From: Patescibacteria group bacterium AH-259-L07
GTDB taxonomy: Bacteria > Patescibacteriota > Patescibacteriia > UBA2591 > UBA6264
Length of the DNA: 9,610 nucleotides
Reading direction: 5' to 3'
NCBI GenBank assembly: GCA_027718005.1
Contig: JALLOP010000054.1
Span: forward strand, 1-9,610
Shown here: positions 1-4,764 of the stretch, piece by piece
Position numbering within the stretch: the first letter of the stretch is position 1
How the letters are laid out: each line of letters opens with the position of its first letter
Program-made: the position numbers and the translations under genes
Notes under the pieces: generated by a model
What the model was told of the DNA's origin: nothing
Databases searched by the model: none
Seen by the model: the letters and a program-made list of their open reading frames with translations, nothing else

Positions 1-72
1 CTAATTTCGATGAGGATTGGATCATCGTAATTCAGATAACATATCACAAACTAACAAAAAGGAGGAAAAGTC

Positions 73-432
73 ATGGCAACAATCCTTGATATCACTGCAG
101 AGCACAACCCTGGACTGTGCGACTCGGACACTGGCGAAAGCTGTGTGACCGAGAAGGTCGTGGACGTCACCGAGGAATGTCCGGGAGCCAATGAGAAGGA
201 GCGTCGCATTCTTCTCTACACCAGAGCAAGGCGCGGCCGCATTGTACAGATAACGCACCCCTACAAAGGCAAGGAGTATATGGGCTCGCACATTCATTTC
301 TTTGTGGATGAGCTCGATGCCGAGATGCATGTCGCTCCAGGCCACGACACCTTTGGCTCATGGGCAAGCGAACTCGGACTCGACAAGTCGGCGCTTCGCA
401 CTCTCATTGAGACGCATGCGCCTCCGGCCTAA
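73..432 (+). CDS. Uncharacterised 119-aa protein
   Basis: I do not recognise a family. The start is well supported: AGGAGG at 60-65 lies seven bases before ATG 73. The product is hydrophilic and acidic at the N-terminus, with a Cys pair at residues 16 and 24 and a third Cys near residue 36, a basic stretch (ARRGR) near the middle, and a His-rich piece (GSHIHFF) followed by an acidic helix-like C-terminus. There is no signal peptide or membrane segment. The stop codon is followed at once by an intrinsic terminator, so it is a single-gene unit. Its GC content is clearly higher than that of the minus-strand genes to the right, which hints at a different origin. The stop overlaps CCTAAAC, a possible recombination-box remnant. 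CTAAC precedes the ribosome site here and also at the other plus-strand gene (1596). Confidence 0.75.
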   Translation: MATILDITAEHNPGLCDSDTGESCVTEKVVDVTEECPGANEKERRILLYTRARRGRIVQITHPYKGKEYMGSHIHFFVDELDAEMHVAPGHDTFGSWASELGLDKSALRTLIETHAPPA

Positions 433-458
433 ACATCGCAAGTGGTTGTGTGATCATA

Positions 459-495
459 AGCCCCAGCAGACGCGTGCTGCTCGGGGCTTCTTTAT
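459..495 (+). terminator. Intrinsic terminator after the 119-aa gene
   Basis: AGCCCC (459-464) and AGCAG (465-469) pair with CTGCT (477-481) and GGGGCT (483-488), leaving one bulged C, and are followed by a T-rich run (TTCTTTATT). This is a classic rho-independent terminator for the plus-strand gene at 73. Confidence 0.88.
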
Positions 496-496
496 T

Positions 497-574
497 ATAA
501 AAAATTGGAAAAGAGCCCAATAAAAAATAAAAAAAATATTCAAATTTTCTCTTTTGGGGAACCAGATACACAGC
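497..574 (+). repeat. AT-rich 3' module, copy 1 (copy 2 at 1938-2013)
   Basis: A ~78-bp stretch beginning TAAAAAATTG and ending GGAACCAGATACACAG recurs at 1938-2013, where it ends GGAACCAGTTACACTG. By eye the two are about three quarters identical. Both lie directly after the terminator of a plus-strand gene and end in a GTTA box (575 and 2014). AAAAGAG/CTCTTTT complementarity inside copy 1 allows a long weak stem. I read it as the shared inner part of two related attC-like sites. Confidence 0.7.
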
Positions 575-686
575 GTTAGACGAAGTTGCGACTAGGTTTA
601 GTATTTGAAAGATTAATTTTAGAATTAACTTTTTTAATCGTACAAACTTGATATTCGCACTAAATGAAGTCGCAATTTTGTCTAAC
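575..686. repeat. 19-bp inverted repeat, 17/19, enclosing 74 bp
   Basis: GTTAGAC plus 12 more bases (575-593) is matched by the reverse complement at 668-686, ending GTCTAAC, with two mismatches. A second inner pair, TTTAGT near 597 and ACTAAA near 659, extends the fold. Both ends carry recombination-box sequences, but with the polarity opposite to an attC site. The stretch between holds no gene. Confidence 0.7.
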
Positions 687-774
687 TGGTTTTTAGGTGA
701 TTTGTTTTTGGTCTTTGTTTAAAAAGAGGGCTAGGAGTGGGTTTTTTAAGCCAAAATACCTTATTTAATTATGC
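680..774 (-). other. attC-like site of the HigBA unit
   Basis: The boxes are GTCTAAC (680-686) and ATTATGC (768-774), read on the plus strand. CTGGTTTTTAGG beside the left box is partly complementary to CCAAAATACC near the right box. The right box and the following bases (ATTATGCGCCC) match those of the site at 4628-4719. The rest of 582-784 has no coding potential that I can support. Confidence 0.5.
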
Positions 775-784
775 GCCCTTTTGG

Positions 785-1069
785 CTATCGATGCGATACT
801 GAAAAATAAATATGCAACTCGGTGCCAAGCGCTTCCGCAATCTTACGCAAAAAGGACACGGTTGGGTTATACGTGCCTCGTTCAAGACGAGATATAGCTG
901 ATTGCTTGGTGCCAATCTTTTTAGCAAGTTCTGCTTGAGTAAGTCCTTGTTTGAGACGCTGCTCAATAATTAACTGTATCAGCTCAAACTCTGGGCCCAG
1001 CTCATCGTAGGCCTTTTTAACTTCTTTATCTTTAAGTAATTGACTTTTGAGGGTTTTGTAAGATTTCAT
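785..1069 (-). CDS. higA: HigA-like XRE-family antitoxin
   Basis: The 94-aa protein has an N-terminal helical region of about 40 residues and then a helix-turn-helix of the XRE/Cro type at about residues 37-85. The pattern QGLTQAELAKKIGTKQ..ISRLERG..NPT is the HTH_3 signature. In HigBA systems this protein neutralises the toxin and represses its own promoter. It lies directly downstream of the RelE/ParE-fold toxin gene (toxin first, antitoxin second, the HigBA order) with 52 bases between. That gap carries an excellent promoter and a palindromic operator, so antitoxin can be made independently of toxin. The ATG at 1069 has only a weak ribosome site. The symbol is by family resemblance only. 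Confidence 0.85.
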   Translation of the reverse strand: MKSYKTLKSQLLKDKEVKKAYDELGPEFELIQLIIEQRLKQGLTQAELAKKIGTKQSAISRLERGTYNPTVSFLRKIAEALGTELHIYFSVSHR

Positions 1070-1101
1070 AAGCTTTTTTACTCATAATAATATTTAATAT
1101 C

Positions 1102-1130
1102 AATATAACGTATATGTTATATCATGTCAA
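1102..1130 (-). promoter_or_regulatory. Antitoxin promoter with overlapping palindromic operator
   Basis: On the minus strand TTGACA (1125-1130, inside the toxin stop region) is followed after exactly 17 bases by TATATT (1102-1107). ATATAAC-6-GTTATAT (1103-1122) is a near-perfect palindrome covering the spacer and -10, the natural place for HigA autorepression. Confidence 0.8.
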
Positions 1131-1427
1131 GCCCTGTAATTTCTTGATGACAGTATTAAGCTCTCGCTGTGGAGTCTTTTGAGTTTTCTTTATGAAACCG
1201 CGCAGAAGGATAATTTCTCCTTTTTGAAAAGCATAAAAAATACGCACTTCTTGCTGACCGCGAATTCTCAGTTCAAAAAGATCGCTCCTTACTTTTTTGC
1301 TATGTGGTAGTCCGAGCTGGCGACCAAATAGCTCAAGTAGGTCAATAGTGCGCAAGACTTTTGCAATTGTGGATTTTCCCAATGACGTAATAAATTTCTC
1401 TACATCTTTATCAATATAAATTCTCAT
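1122..1427 (-). CDS. higB: HigB-like toxin (phage Gp49/RelE-ParE superfamily)
   Basis: This 101-aa basic protein resembles the phage-derived Gp49-like/HigB branch of the RelE/ParE toxins, which are mostly ribosome-dependent mRNA endonucleases. Visible hallmarks are the N-terminal strand and helix (RIYIDKDVEKFI), the LFELRIRG..EVRIFYAF core (residues about 50-67), then ILLRGFIKKTQKTP and a C-terminal helix. The length is typical. The following antitoxin gene completes the pair. A TTGCAC-18-TATATA promoter lies upstream at 1503-1474. The leader contains a GGGGA/TCCCC hairpin (1450-1464). Toxin-antitoxin pairs are common in integron arrays and are thought to stabilise them. Confidence 0.85.
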   Translation of the reverse strand: MRIYIDKDVEKFITSLGKSTIAKVLRTIDLLELFGRQLGLPHSKKVRSDLFELRIRGQQEVRIFYAFQKGEIILLRGFIKKTQKTPQRELNTVIKKLQGLT

Positions 1428-1449
1428 ACTCTTTCTTAAGGGGCTTCCC

Positions 1450-1468
1450 AGGGGAGTGTCCCCTTTTT
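1450..1468 (+). terminator. Small GC hairpin plus T-run in the higB leader
   Basis: AGGGGA-GTG-TCCCCT (1450-1464) followed by four T residues looks like a short terminator on the plus strand. In the higB transcript the same bases form a leader hairpin. GGGG can alternatively pair with a second CCCC (minus-strand reading) nearer the start codon. Which role is real cannot be told from sequence. Confidence 0.45.
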
Positions 1469-1473
1469 ACGAA

Positions 1474-1524
1474 TATATACAAAGCAACCACAACCTGGTG
1501 CAAAAGCCTTGTATATGCTATACT
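1474..1524. promoter_or_regulatory. Divergent promoter region (higB left, lipoprotein right)
   Basis: Leftward: TTGCAC (1498-1503), 18-bp spacer, TATATA (1474-1479). Rightward: an extended -10, TGC-TATACT (1516-1524), with no good -35. The two promoters overlap. An ATCAAG/CTTGAT hairpin lies in the rightward leader (about 1540-1560). Confidence 0.6.
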
Positions 1525-1595
1525 ATAATAAATACGTAAATCAAGTCATGGGGGCTTGATAGATTCACATTGTACCTAACAGAGGAGGTTACACC

Positions 1596-1874
1596 ATGAA
1601 ACAGGTTCTTGCAGTTATGTGTGTTGCGATTCTCGTACTTTTTACTGTCGGGTGCAAGAAATCGGAAGAGATTCGTGCGCCTGAGAAAAACCAGCGACTG
1701 GAACGCATTCAATCGATAGCAAACAAAGTAATTGGCAATATCGAGTATATCAAGAATCCGCGAACCGGCCTCTGTTTCACCTACCATTGGGGTGGTATAG
1801 CCAGCGGTGGACCCGCTCTTGCGACCGTTCCCTGTGATTCAGTTCCGCCTGAATTGCTTACAGTGACGAAGTAA
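1596..1874 (+). CDS. Small putative lipoprotein of unknown function
   Basis: The start is firm: AGGAGG (1583-1588) lies seven bases before ATG. Residues 1-19 form a signal peptide (Lys at position 3, hydrophobic VLAVMCVAILVLF core) ending in TVGC. Cys20 could be lipidated and anchor the protein outside the cytoplasmic membrane; the -3 residue is Thr rather than Leu, so the lipobox is imperfect. The mature part is charged at first (KKSEE...EKNQRLERI) and then has the compact block NPRTGLCF, HWGG, GGPALATVPC, with two Cys that could form a disulfide. The 92-aa protein matches no family I can name. It is a single-gene unit with its own promoter and terminator. GC is higher than in its minus-strand neighbours, as for the gene at 73. 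Confidence 0.78.
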   Translation: MKQVLAVMCVAILVLFTVGCKKSEEIRAPEKNQRLERIQSIANKVIGNIEYIKNPRTGLCFTYHWGGIASGGPALATVPCDSVPPELLTVTK

Positions 1875-1901
1875 AACAAGGACTGAGCAGACCAACTGCT
1901 C

Positions 1902-1937
1902 CCGCCAATACACGAAAGTTGATGCGGATTTTTTTTT
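1902..1937 (+). terminator. Intrinsic terminator after the lipoprotein gene
   Basis: CCGC-CAA (1902-1908) pairs with TTG-at-GCGG (1919-1927), followed by A and nine T residues. A second hairpin, GAGCAG-5-CTGCTC (1885-1901), sits just upstream. Confidence 0.82.
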
Positions 1938-2013
1938 CTAAAAAATTGAAAAAAGGCTTTTTAAAAAATAAAAAATTATTTAATTTTCTTCTTTTACGGA
2001 ACCAGTTACACTG
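1938..2013 (+). repeat. AT-rich 3' module, copy 2
   Basis: Second copy of the module at 497-574, again after a plus-strand terminator and again running into a GTTA box (GTTATTT, 2014-2020). Confidence 0.7.
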
Positions 2014-2033
2014 TGTTATTTAAGCGAGGATGA

Positions 2034-2076
2034 GCCCCGACCTCATTATTAGAATTAAAATAAGAGGAGTCGGGGC
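2034..2076. repeat. Strong tail hairpin beside the MazG site
   Basis: GCCCCGAC (2034-2041) pairs with GTCGGGGC (2069-2076), and CTC with GAG inside. It sits in the tail between attC box and gene that most cassettes have. After it comes GAAAGCGCAGCG and then GAGCGACT...GTATGACGCAG, which recurs at 8688-8722. Confidence 0.7.
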
Positions 2077-2127
2077 GAAAGCGCAGCGTCCCCCGAGCGA
2101 CTAAAAGAAGCGAAGGCGTATGACGCA

Positions 2128-2486
2128 GGCGAGTTGCCTTATTTCTTCAATAATTCTTGCTCTTCCTCAATGATTTTCAAAACAAGTTTTTCAATACCTA
2201 AACCACGCAAATGTGCTAATTTAACAAGCTGCATAAATGCATCTCCAATAGCGTTATCCAATTCTTCCTCACTGAATTTGTCTCTGCGAGATTGTTGATC
2301 CACATACTCACGTGCTAGCTCACCTACTTCCTCAACAAGATGATTGAAAGTAAGCTGTTCGTTAGGCTGAGTATTTCTTTTCTTATCCCAAGCAGAGACA
2401 AATTCCACTATTTTGTTTTGAAAATCTTTTACGTCCATAATGATCAGATTAATTGTTATCTGTAAAAATATTTTGAGTAACTCGCC
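2128..2486. repeat. Inverted-repeat arms around the MazG gene
   Basis: GGCGAGTTGCC (2128-2138), directly before the stop codon in plus-strand reading, is matched by the reverse complement of 2476-2486 at 9 of 11 positions (eight in a row). Confidence 0.55.
2139..2438 (-). CDS. MazG-like nucleotide pyrophosphohydrolase
   Basis: A 99-aa all-alpha protein of the MazG/dUTPase superfamily, which hydrolyses (d)NTPs to monophosphate and pyrophosphate with Mg2+ bound by acidic residues of EExxE and ExxD motifs. EEVGE at residues 36-40 is the first motif. The second region reads LDNAIGDAF (60-68): Asp66 is kept, but the usual Glu three residues before it appears to be Ala63, so activity or metal binding may differ. 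The rest is helix-forming, and the length fits single-domain MazG-like proteins. It stands alone between two attC-like sites. A CAGAT...ATCTG inverted repeat (2445-2462) just upstream could be an operator. Confidence 0.8.
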   Translation of the reverse strand: MDVKDFQNKIVEFVSAWDKKRNTQPNEQLTFNHLVEEVGELAREYVDQQSRRDKFSEEELDNAIGDAFMQLVKLAHLRGLGIEKLVLKIIEEEQELLKK

Positions 2487-2498
2487 GAGTAATATATC

Positions 2499-2565
2499 GC
2501 CTAATGTATCAGCATATCTGAAGTGCCTGGATTTTTCGCTTTCTATCTTCTGAACCGCTTATAAA
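2499..2565 (-). other. attC-like site, short, overlapping the toxin gene end
   Basis: The left box GCCTAAT (2499-2505) and its neighbour GTATCAGCATATCTGAAG fit the consensus seen at 3900 and 5680 very well. The right box is poor: CTTATAA (2559-2565) lies inside the toxin reading frame. ATATTACTCG, found beside other left boxes, lies on its outer side. Confidence 0.45.
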
Positions 2566-2812
2566 TATCGTGCGGTCCGACTTCGATCAGATCTATAGTG
2601 TCTGGTCCAGAAAATTCAAAAAGAACCCTATAACCATCCTTGAGATAAAACGCCAGACACTCTTGGAGTCTACCTTTGAGCTTGTGCGTTTTTAGCGTCG
2701 GATGATGAGGGTTCTTTGCAAAAATGATGATCTTCTCGTCAAAATCTTCTCGGAGGTGAGGCGTTAGTCCTTTGTAACTCCGTTTGAAGCGCTATGAGAG
2801 ATTAATTTTCAT
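2543..2812 (-). pseudogene. RelE/YafQ-like toxin, in-frame TAG at codon 7
   Basis: From ATG 2812 the frame reads MKINLS, then TAG, then an open frame to 2543 (89 codons in all). The part after the stop (RFKRSYKGLTPHLREDFDEKI...HKLKGRLQECLAFYL...YRVLFEF...IDLIEVGPHDIYKRF) is a convincing RelE/YafQ-family toxin: N-terminal helices, the KLKG turn, the central YRVLFEF strand and the final GPHDIYKRF, which in this family carries the catalytic His. The residue lost at codon 7 is usually Lys or Gln, so a single base change explains it. No ATG, GTG or TTG restores the first helix. TGA and TAG act as stops elsewhere here, so recoding is unlikely. The antitoxin gene upstream is intact and ends one base before the toxin ATG. 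Confidence 0.85.
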
Positions 2813-2813
2813 A

Positions 2814-3110
2814 TTATGAATGCAACTCGGCAATTACGTCCTTGGCATTGGTAAAGCTCTTGTAGTTACCAAGGGCATAATCGAGCCGTGCTTCGTTGAT
2901 AATCTCATCAAGCGTTTCAGCCTCATTCAACCTCTCGATTCCGTCGGTGGCAATCTCACAGATTATCTTTTTCTCCTTAGGATAGCGGAGGATGCACCGG
3001 AGAGAAGACAAAGGTATTTTCACCATTGCTTCAGTGTCTCTTGAACCTAGCTTTGTGCTGGTTCCAGGGCGGGTTCTTTTTCGCAATTTAGCGGTTTTTA
3101 CAGTAGCCAT
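2814..3110 (-). CDS. Antitoxin of the RelE/YafQ-like toxin
   Basis: The 98-aa protein lies directly upstream of the RelE-type toxin frame, one base apart, the standard antitoxin-toxin order. The basic N-terminus (ATVKTAKLRKRTRPGTSTK) may be disordered or contact DNA. The middle holds a short beta-rich segment (MVKIPLSSLRCILRY). The C-terminal DEIINEARLDYALGNYKSFTNAKDVIAELHS resembles the toxin-wrapping tails of RelB/DinJ-like antitoxins. I cannot assign the DNA-binding fold with confidence. With the toxin dead, it could still be an orphan antitoxin against related toxins. A good promoter lies immediately upstream. Confidence 0.7.
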   Translation of the reverse strand: MATVKTAKLRKRTRPGTSTKLGSRDTEAMVKIPLSSLRCILRYPKEKKIICEIATDGIERLNEAETLDEIINEARLDYALGNYKSFTNAKDVIAELHS

Positions 3111-3134
3111 ATGCTTGTGAATTATTATATGTAT

Positions 3135-3163
3135 ATAGTAGCACAGATAGAAAAATAAAACAA
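3135..3163 (-). promoter_or_regulatory. Promoter of the antitoxin gene, overlapping an attC box
   Basis: On the minus strand TTGTTT (3158-3163), 17-bp spacer, TACTAT (3135-3140). The -35 overlaps the attC-like left box ATAAAAC (3155-3161). A further TATAAT lies at 3124-3129. Confidence 0.6.
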
Positions 3164-3229
3164 GGGAAAGTCCAGGTAAATTTAGGTAAGTGCCGAGCCG
3201 AGGGCTGAGCCTTTTATCCCGTGTTATAC
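3155..3229 (-). other. attC-like site of the Nudix unit
   Basis: Left box ATAAAAC (3155-3161), right box GTTATAC (3223-3229). GGGAAAG next to the left box pairs with CTTT-TA-TCCC next to the right box, leaving a two-base bulge. The tail after the right box, GAGGGTGAGC...ACCCC, can close as a GGGT/ACCC hairpin. Confidence 0.5.
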
Positions 3230-3271
3230 GAGGGTGAGCGATAGCGACGAAAGCGCAGCGACCCCGAAGCG

Positions 3272-3895
3272 TTTAAGTTGGGGGCGTTACTTATTCGTTC
3301 TGCTCCTAACTTCCTCTATAACTTCAAACCAATAATCTCCGTGAGGCACATATTTTTCTGGGGATGTTTTTAATTCTTCTTCAATTTTATCAATAGGAAA
3401 AAATTGAATTTTTGCTACTTCTTCATCTTGTAAAGTCAGTTTTTTAATATCACCATCGAAATTAAGAAAATAAACGTAATAGAATTCATTATTTACTAAC
3501 TTTTTGTAAACTGCTTTATGTTTTCTAATTTTAAAAAACTGCAAATCTTCCGGTTTTACAGATAATCCAATTTCTTCTTCCATTTCTCTAAGAGCTGAAA
3601 TAATAGGCTCTTCTCCAGCACTAATATGACCTGACGCAGAGATATCCCACATATTTGGATAAAATTCTTTATTTTCAGCTCTTAATTGAAGAAGAATTTC
3701 TCCCTTGGAGTTATATATCCAAATATGCGAAGCTCTATGCCACGATCCGTTTTTATGTACCTCACTTTTCATCTTTCGGATGTTAAGAGGCTCATTATTT
3801 TCGTTGTAAATATCGATTAGTTCATCAGCCATATTATTGGTTTGGAAATTATTGTTTAAAATATTTTCGTTTGGAAACAGTAGCCCCGACTTAAA
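3272..3895. repeat. Inverted-repeat arms around the Nudix gene
   Basis: TTTAAGTTGGGGGC (3272-3285) lies just beyond the stop. The reverse complement of 3883-3895 is TTTAAGTCGGGGC: one substitution and one inserted base. The right arm lies four bases from the next attC-like box. Confidence 0.65.
3287..3832 (-). CDS. Nudix hydrolase
   Basis: The 181-aa protein begins MADELIDIYNENNEPL, the usual opening of Nudix proteins related to isopentenyl-diphosphate isomerase (YfcD-type). A complete Nudix box runs from Gly68 to Leu90: G-x5-E-x7-REMEEEIGL, with all the metal-binding Glu present. Nudix enzymes cleave nucleoside diphosphates linked to another group; the substrate here is unknown. I chose ATG 3832 over the in-frame ATG at 3937 because the longer version would cross the attC-like left box at 3900 and adds a non-family N-terminus. 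It is a single-gene unit between two attC-like sites, low in GC. Confidence 0.9.
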   Translation of the reverse strand: MADELIDIYNENNEPLNIRKMKSEVHKNGSWHRASHIWIYNSKGEILLQLRAENKEFYPNMWDISASGHISAGEEPIISALREMEEEIGLSVKPEDLQFFKIRKHKAVYKKLVNNEFYYVYFLNFDGDIKKLTLQDEEVAKIQFFPIDKIEEELKTSPEKYVPHGDYWFEVIEEVRSRTNK

Positions 3896-3899
3896 TGTC

Positions 3900-4003
3900 G
3901 TATAATGTATCGGAATATCTGAAGTTTTTGGGTGCAAAAAATTTGCGTTCCTTATTAAAATTCTAAAAGGTAAATTTCTTGAACCTCATATCCCGCGTTA
4001 GGC
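3900..4003 (-). other. attC-like site of the HD-domain unit
   Basis: Left box GTATAAT (3900-3906), then GTATCGGAATATCTGAAG. Right box GTTAGGC (3997-4003), a textbook GTTRRRY, preceded by ATATCCCGC. GGAATAT pairs with ATATCCC (one G-T). It lies only four bases from the HD gene stop. Confidence 0.65.
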
Positions 4004-4007
4004 GATG

Positions 4008-4601
4008 TTAATTCTTGACTTTCATTAATTCTCGTCGTGCCAACTTTTTAGCTGACTCAGTGAGAAAGTAATCGGACCTATCAATTCTTTTCTCGGCCAT
4101 GTCGATGAGCTTTTCTTTTGAATAACCAAAGCGTCGTTCGTCAGCCTCTATCCCGGTCAGTGTAAATGTCCATAGTTTGTCAGCATCCTTGAGAACTCTG
4201 TCTTCTTTGCTGATGGGGTTTTTATTTGTATCGTGTTGCCTAATGATCTCAACGATTTTCTTAGTTTTCTCACTGTCATAGTTCAAGTCGTTGAGGATTT
4301 TTTTTGCAAGCCGAGCTCCCTCAATTTCATGCTTGACGCGTACGTCGACTTTTGACTTCATACTGAGCTCTTTTTCTTTGGTAATTTTATTTTTGAAAAT
4401 ATAAAAACGTTCTTCCTCTGACAGTTGACTCCATCCAATGTCATGAAGAATGGCTGCTGGCACGACGATTTCCTCGTCAGCGCTTTCACTTTTCAAGAGC
4501 TCGATGGCAAACTGTGCAACAATTTCCGCGTGACCTGCATCATCACGTGTGTCTTGATATGGTTTCGATAACTCAAATATTTCCTCGTAGACTTTTTCCA
4601 T
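4008..4601 (-). CDS. HD-domain phosphohydrolase
   Basis: A 197-aa HD-superfamily protein; these are metal-dependent phosphohydrolases acting on nucleotides or other phosphate esters. The residues seen are His24 (DAGHAEIV), the His53-Asp54 doublet in AAILHDIGW, His91 (VKHEIEGARLAKKIL), His123-Asp124 (RQHDTNK) and Asp139/Asp141 in LKDADKLW. The order H...HD...H...D is as expected for a working enzyme. I start at ATG 4601 (MEKVYEEIFELSKPY); a TTG at 4616 is possible but falls inside the inverted-repeat arm. No ribosome site is evident. It is the most compact cassette here. Confidence 0.88.
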   Translation of the reverse strand: MEKVYEEIFELSKPYQDTRDDAGHAEIVAQFAIELLKSESADEEIVVPAAILHDIGWSQLSEEERFYIFKNKITKEKELSMKSKVDVRVKHEIEGARLAKKILNDLNYDSEKTKKIVEIIRQHDTNKNPISKEDRVLKDADKLWTFTLTGIEADERRFGYSKEKLIDMAEKRIDRSDYFLTESAKKLARRELMKVKN

Positions 4602-4623
4602 GAAACTGAGAGTCAAGAATTAA
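4008..4623. repeat. Perfect 13-bp inverted repeat around the HD gene
   Basis: TTAATTCTTGACT (4008-4020, whose first three bases are the stop codon) equals the reverse complement of AGTCAAGAATTAA (4611-4623). A few more bases match beyond one mismatch. Each arm is four bases from an attC-like box, so the arrangement is symmetrical. Confidence 0.8.
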
Positions 4624-4627
4624 TTTC

Positions 4628-4719
4628 ACTTAACGTCGCGATTAAGAAAAGTTTGCGGAACGAAGTAGAGCAAATTTGGAAAAATTATTGCAGAATTTTC
4701 CTCTTAACCGCTATTATGC
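4628..4719 (-). other. attC-like site of the first hydrolase unit
   Basis: Left box ACTTAAC (4628-4634), right box ATTATGC (4713-4719). GCGATTAAG next to the left box pairs with CTTAACCGC next to the right box (nine pairs, one G-T). GCAAATTTGG lies in the middle. A CCGAGAC-5-GTCTCGG hairpin (4722-4740) follows as tail. Confidence 0.65.
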
Positions 4720-4764
4720 GCCCGAGACTTTATGTCTCGGTCGGAGCACGTAGCGCGAAAGAAG

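Larger units (their letters stand above)
430..581 (+). other. Possible attC-like site after the 119-aa gene
   Basis: The left box CCTAAAC overlaps the stop codon and the right box is GTTAGAC (575-581), preceded by AGC as in classical sites. TGTGT-G-ATC (near 448-456) can pair with GAT-ACACA (565-572), leaving one extra G on the left strand, like an extrahelical base of attC sites. The terminator and AT module lie between. The orientation is unclear. Confidence 0.4.
1871..2020 (-). other. attC-like site of the MazG unit
   Basis: The right box GTTATTT (2014-2020) is followed by GAGGATGAGC, the same tail start as at 3223 and 8639. The best left box is GTAAAAC-AAGG (1871-1881), similar to ATAAAAC-AAGG at 3155. 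The site is long (150 bp) because it contains the plus-strand terminator and AT module. It overlaps the stop codon of the lipoprotein gene. Confidence 0.42.
2526..3176. repeat. Inverted-repeat arms around the broken toxin-antitoxin unit
   Basis: CCTGGATTTTTC (2526-2537) and TTTCTATCT (2540-2548, containing the toxin stop) are matched in the same order by the reverse complement of 3166-3176 (CCTGGACTTTC) and 3145-3153 (TTTCTATCT, perfect). Confidence 0.65.

Noticed and set aside
2543..2812. TAG read as an amino acid (alternative code)
   Set aside because: TAG and TGA both behave as ordinary stops in this window, and the toxin is the only gene that would need recoding.
3833..3937. Longer N-terminus for the Nudix protein
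   Set aside because: It would translate through the attC-like left box and the inverted-repeat arm; the family start is MADELIDIY.
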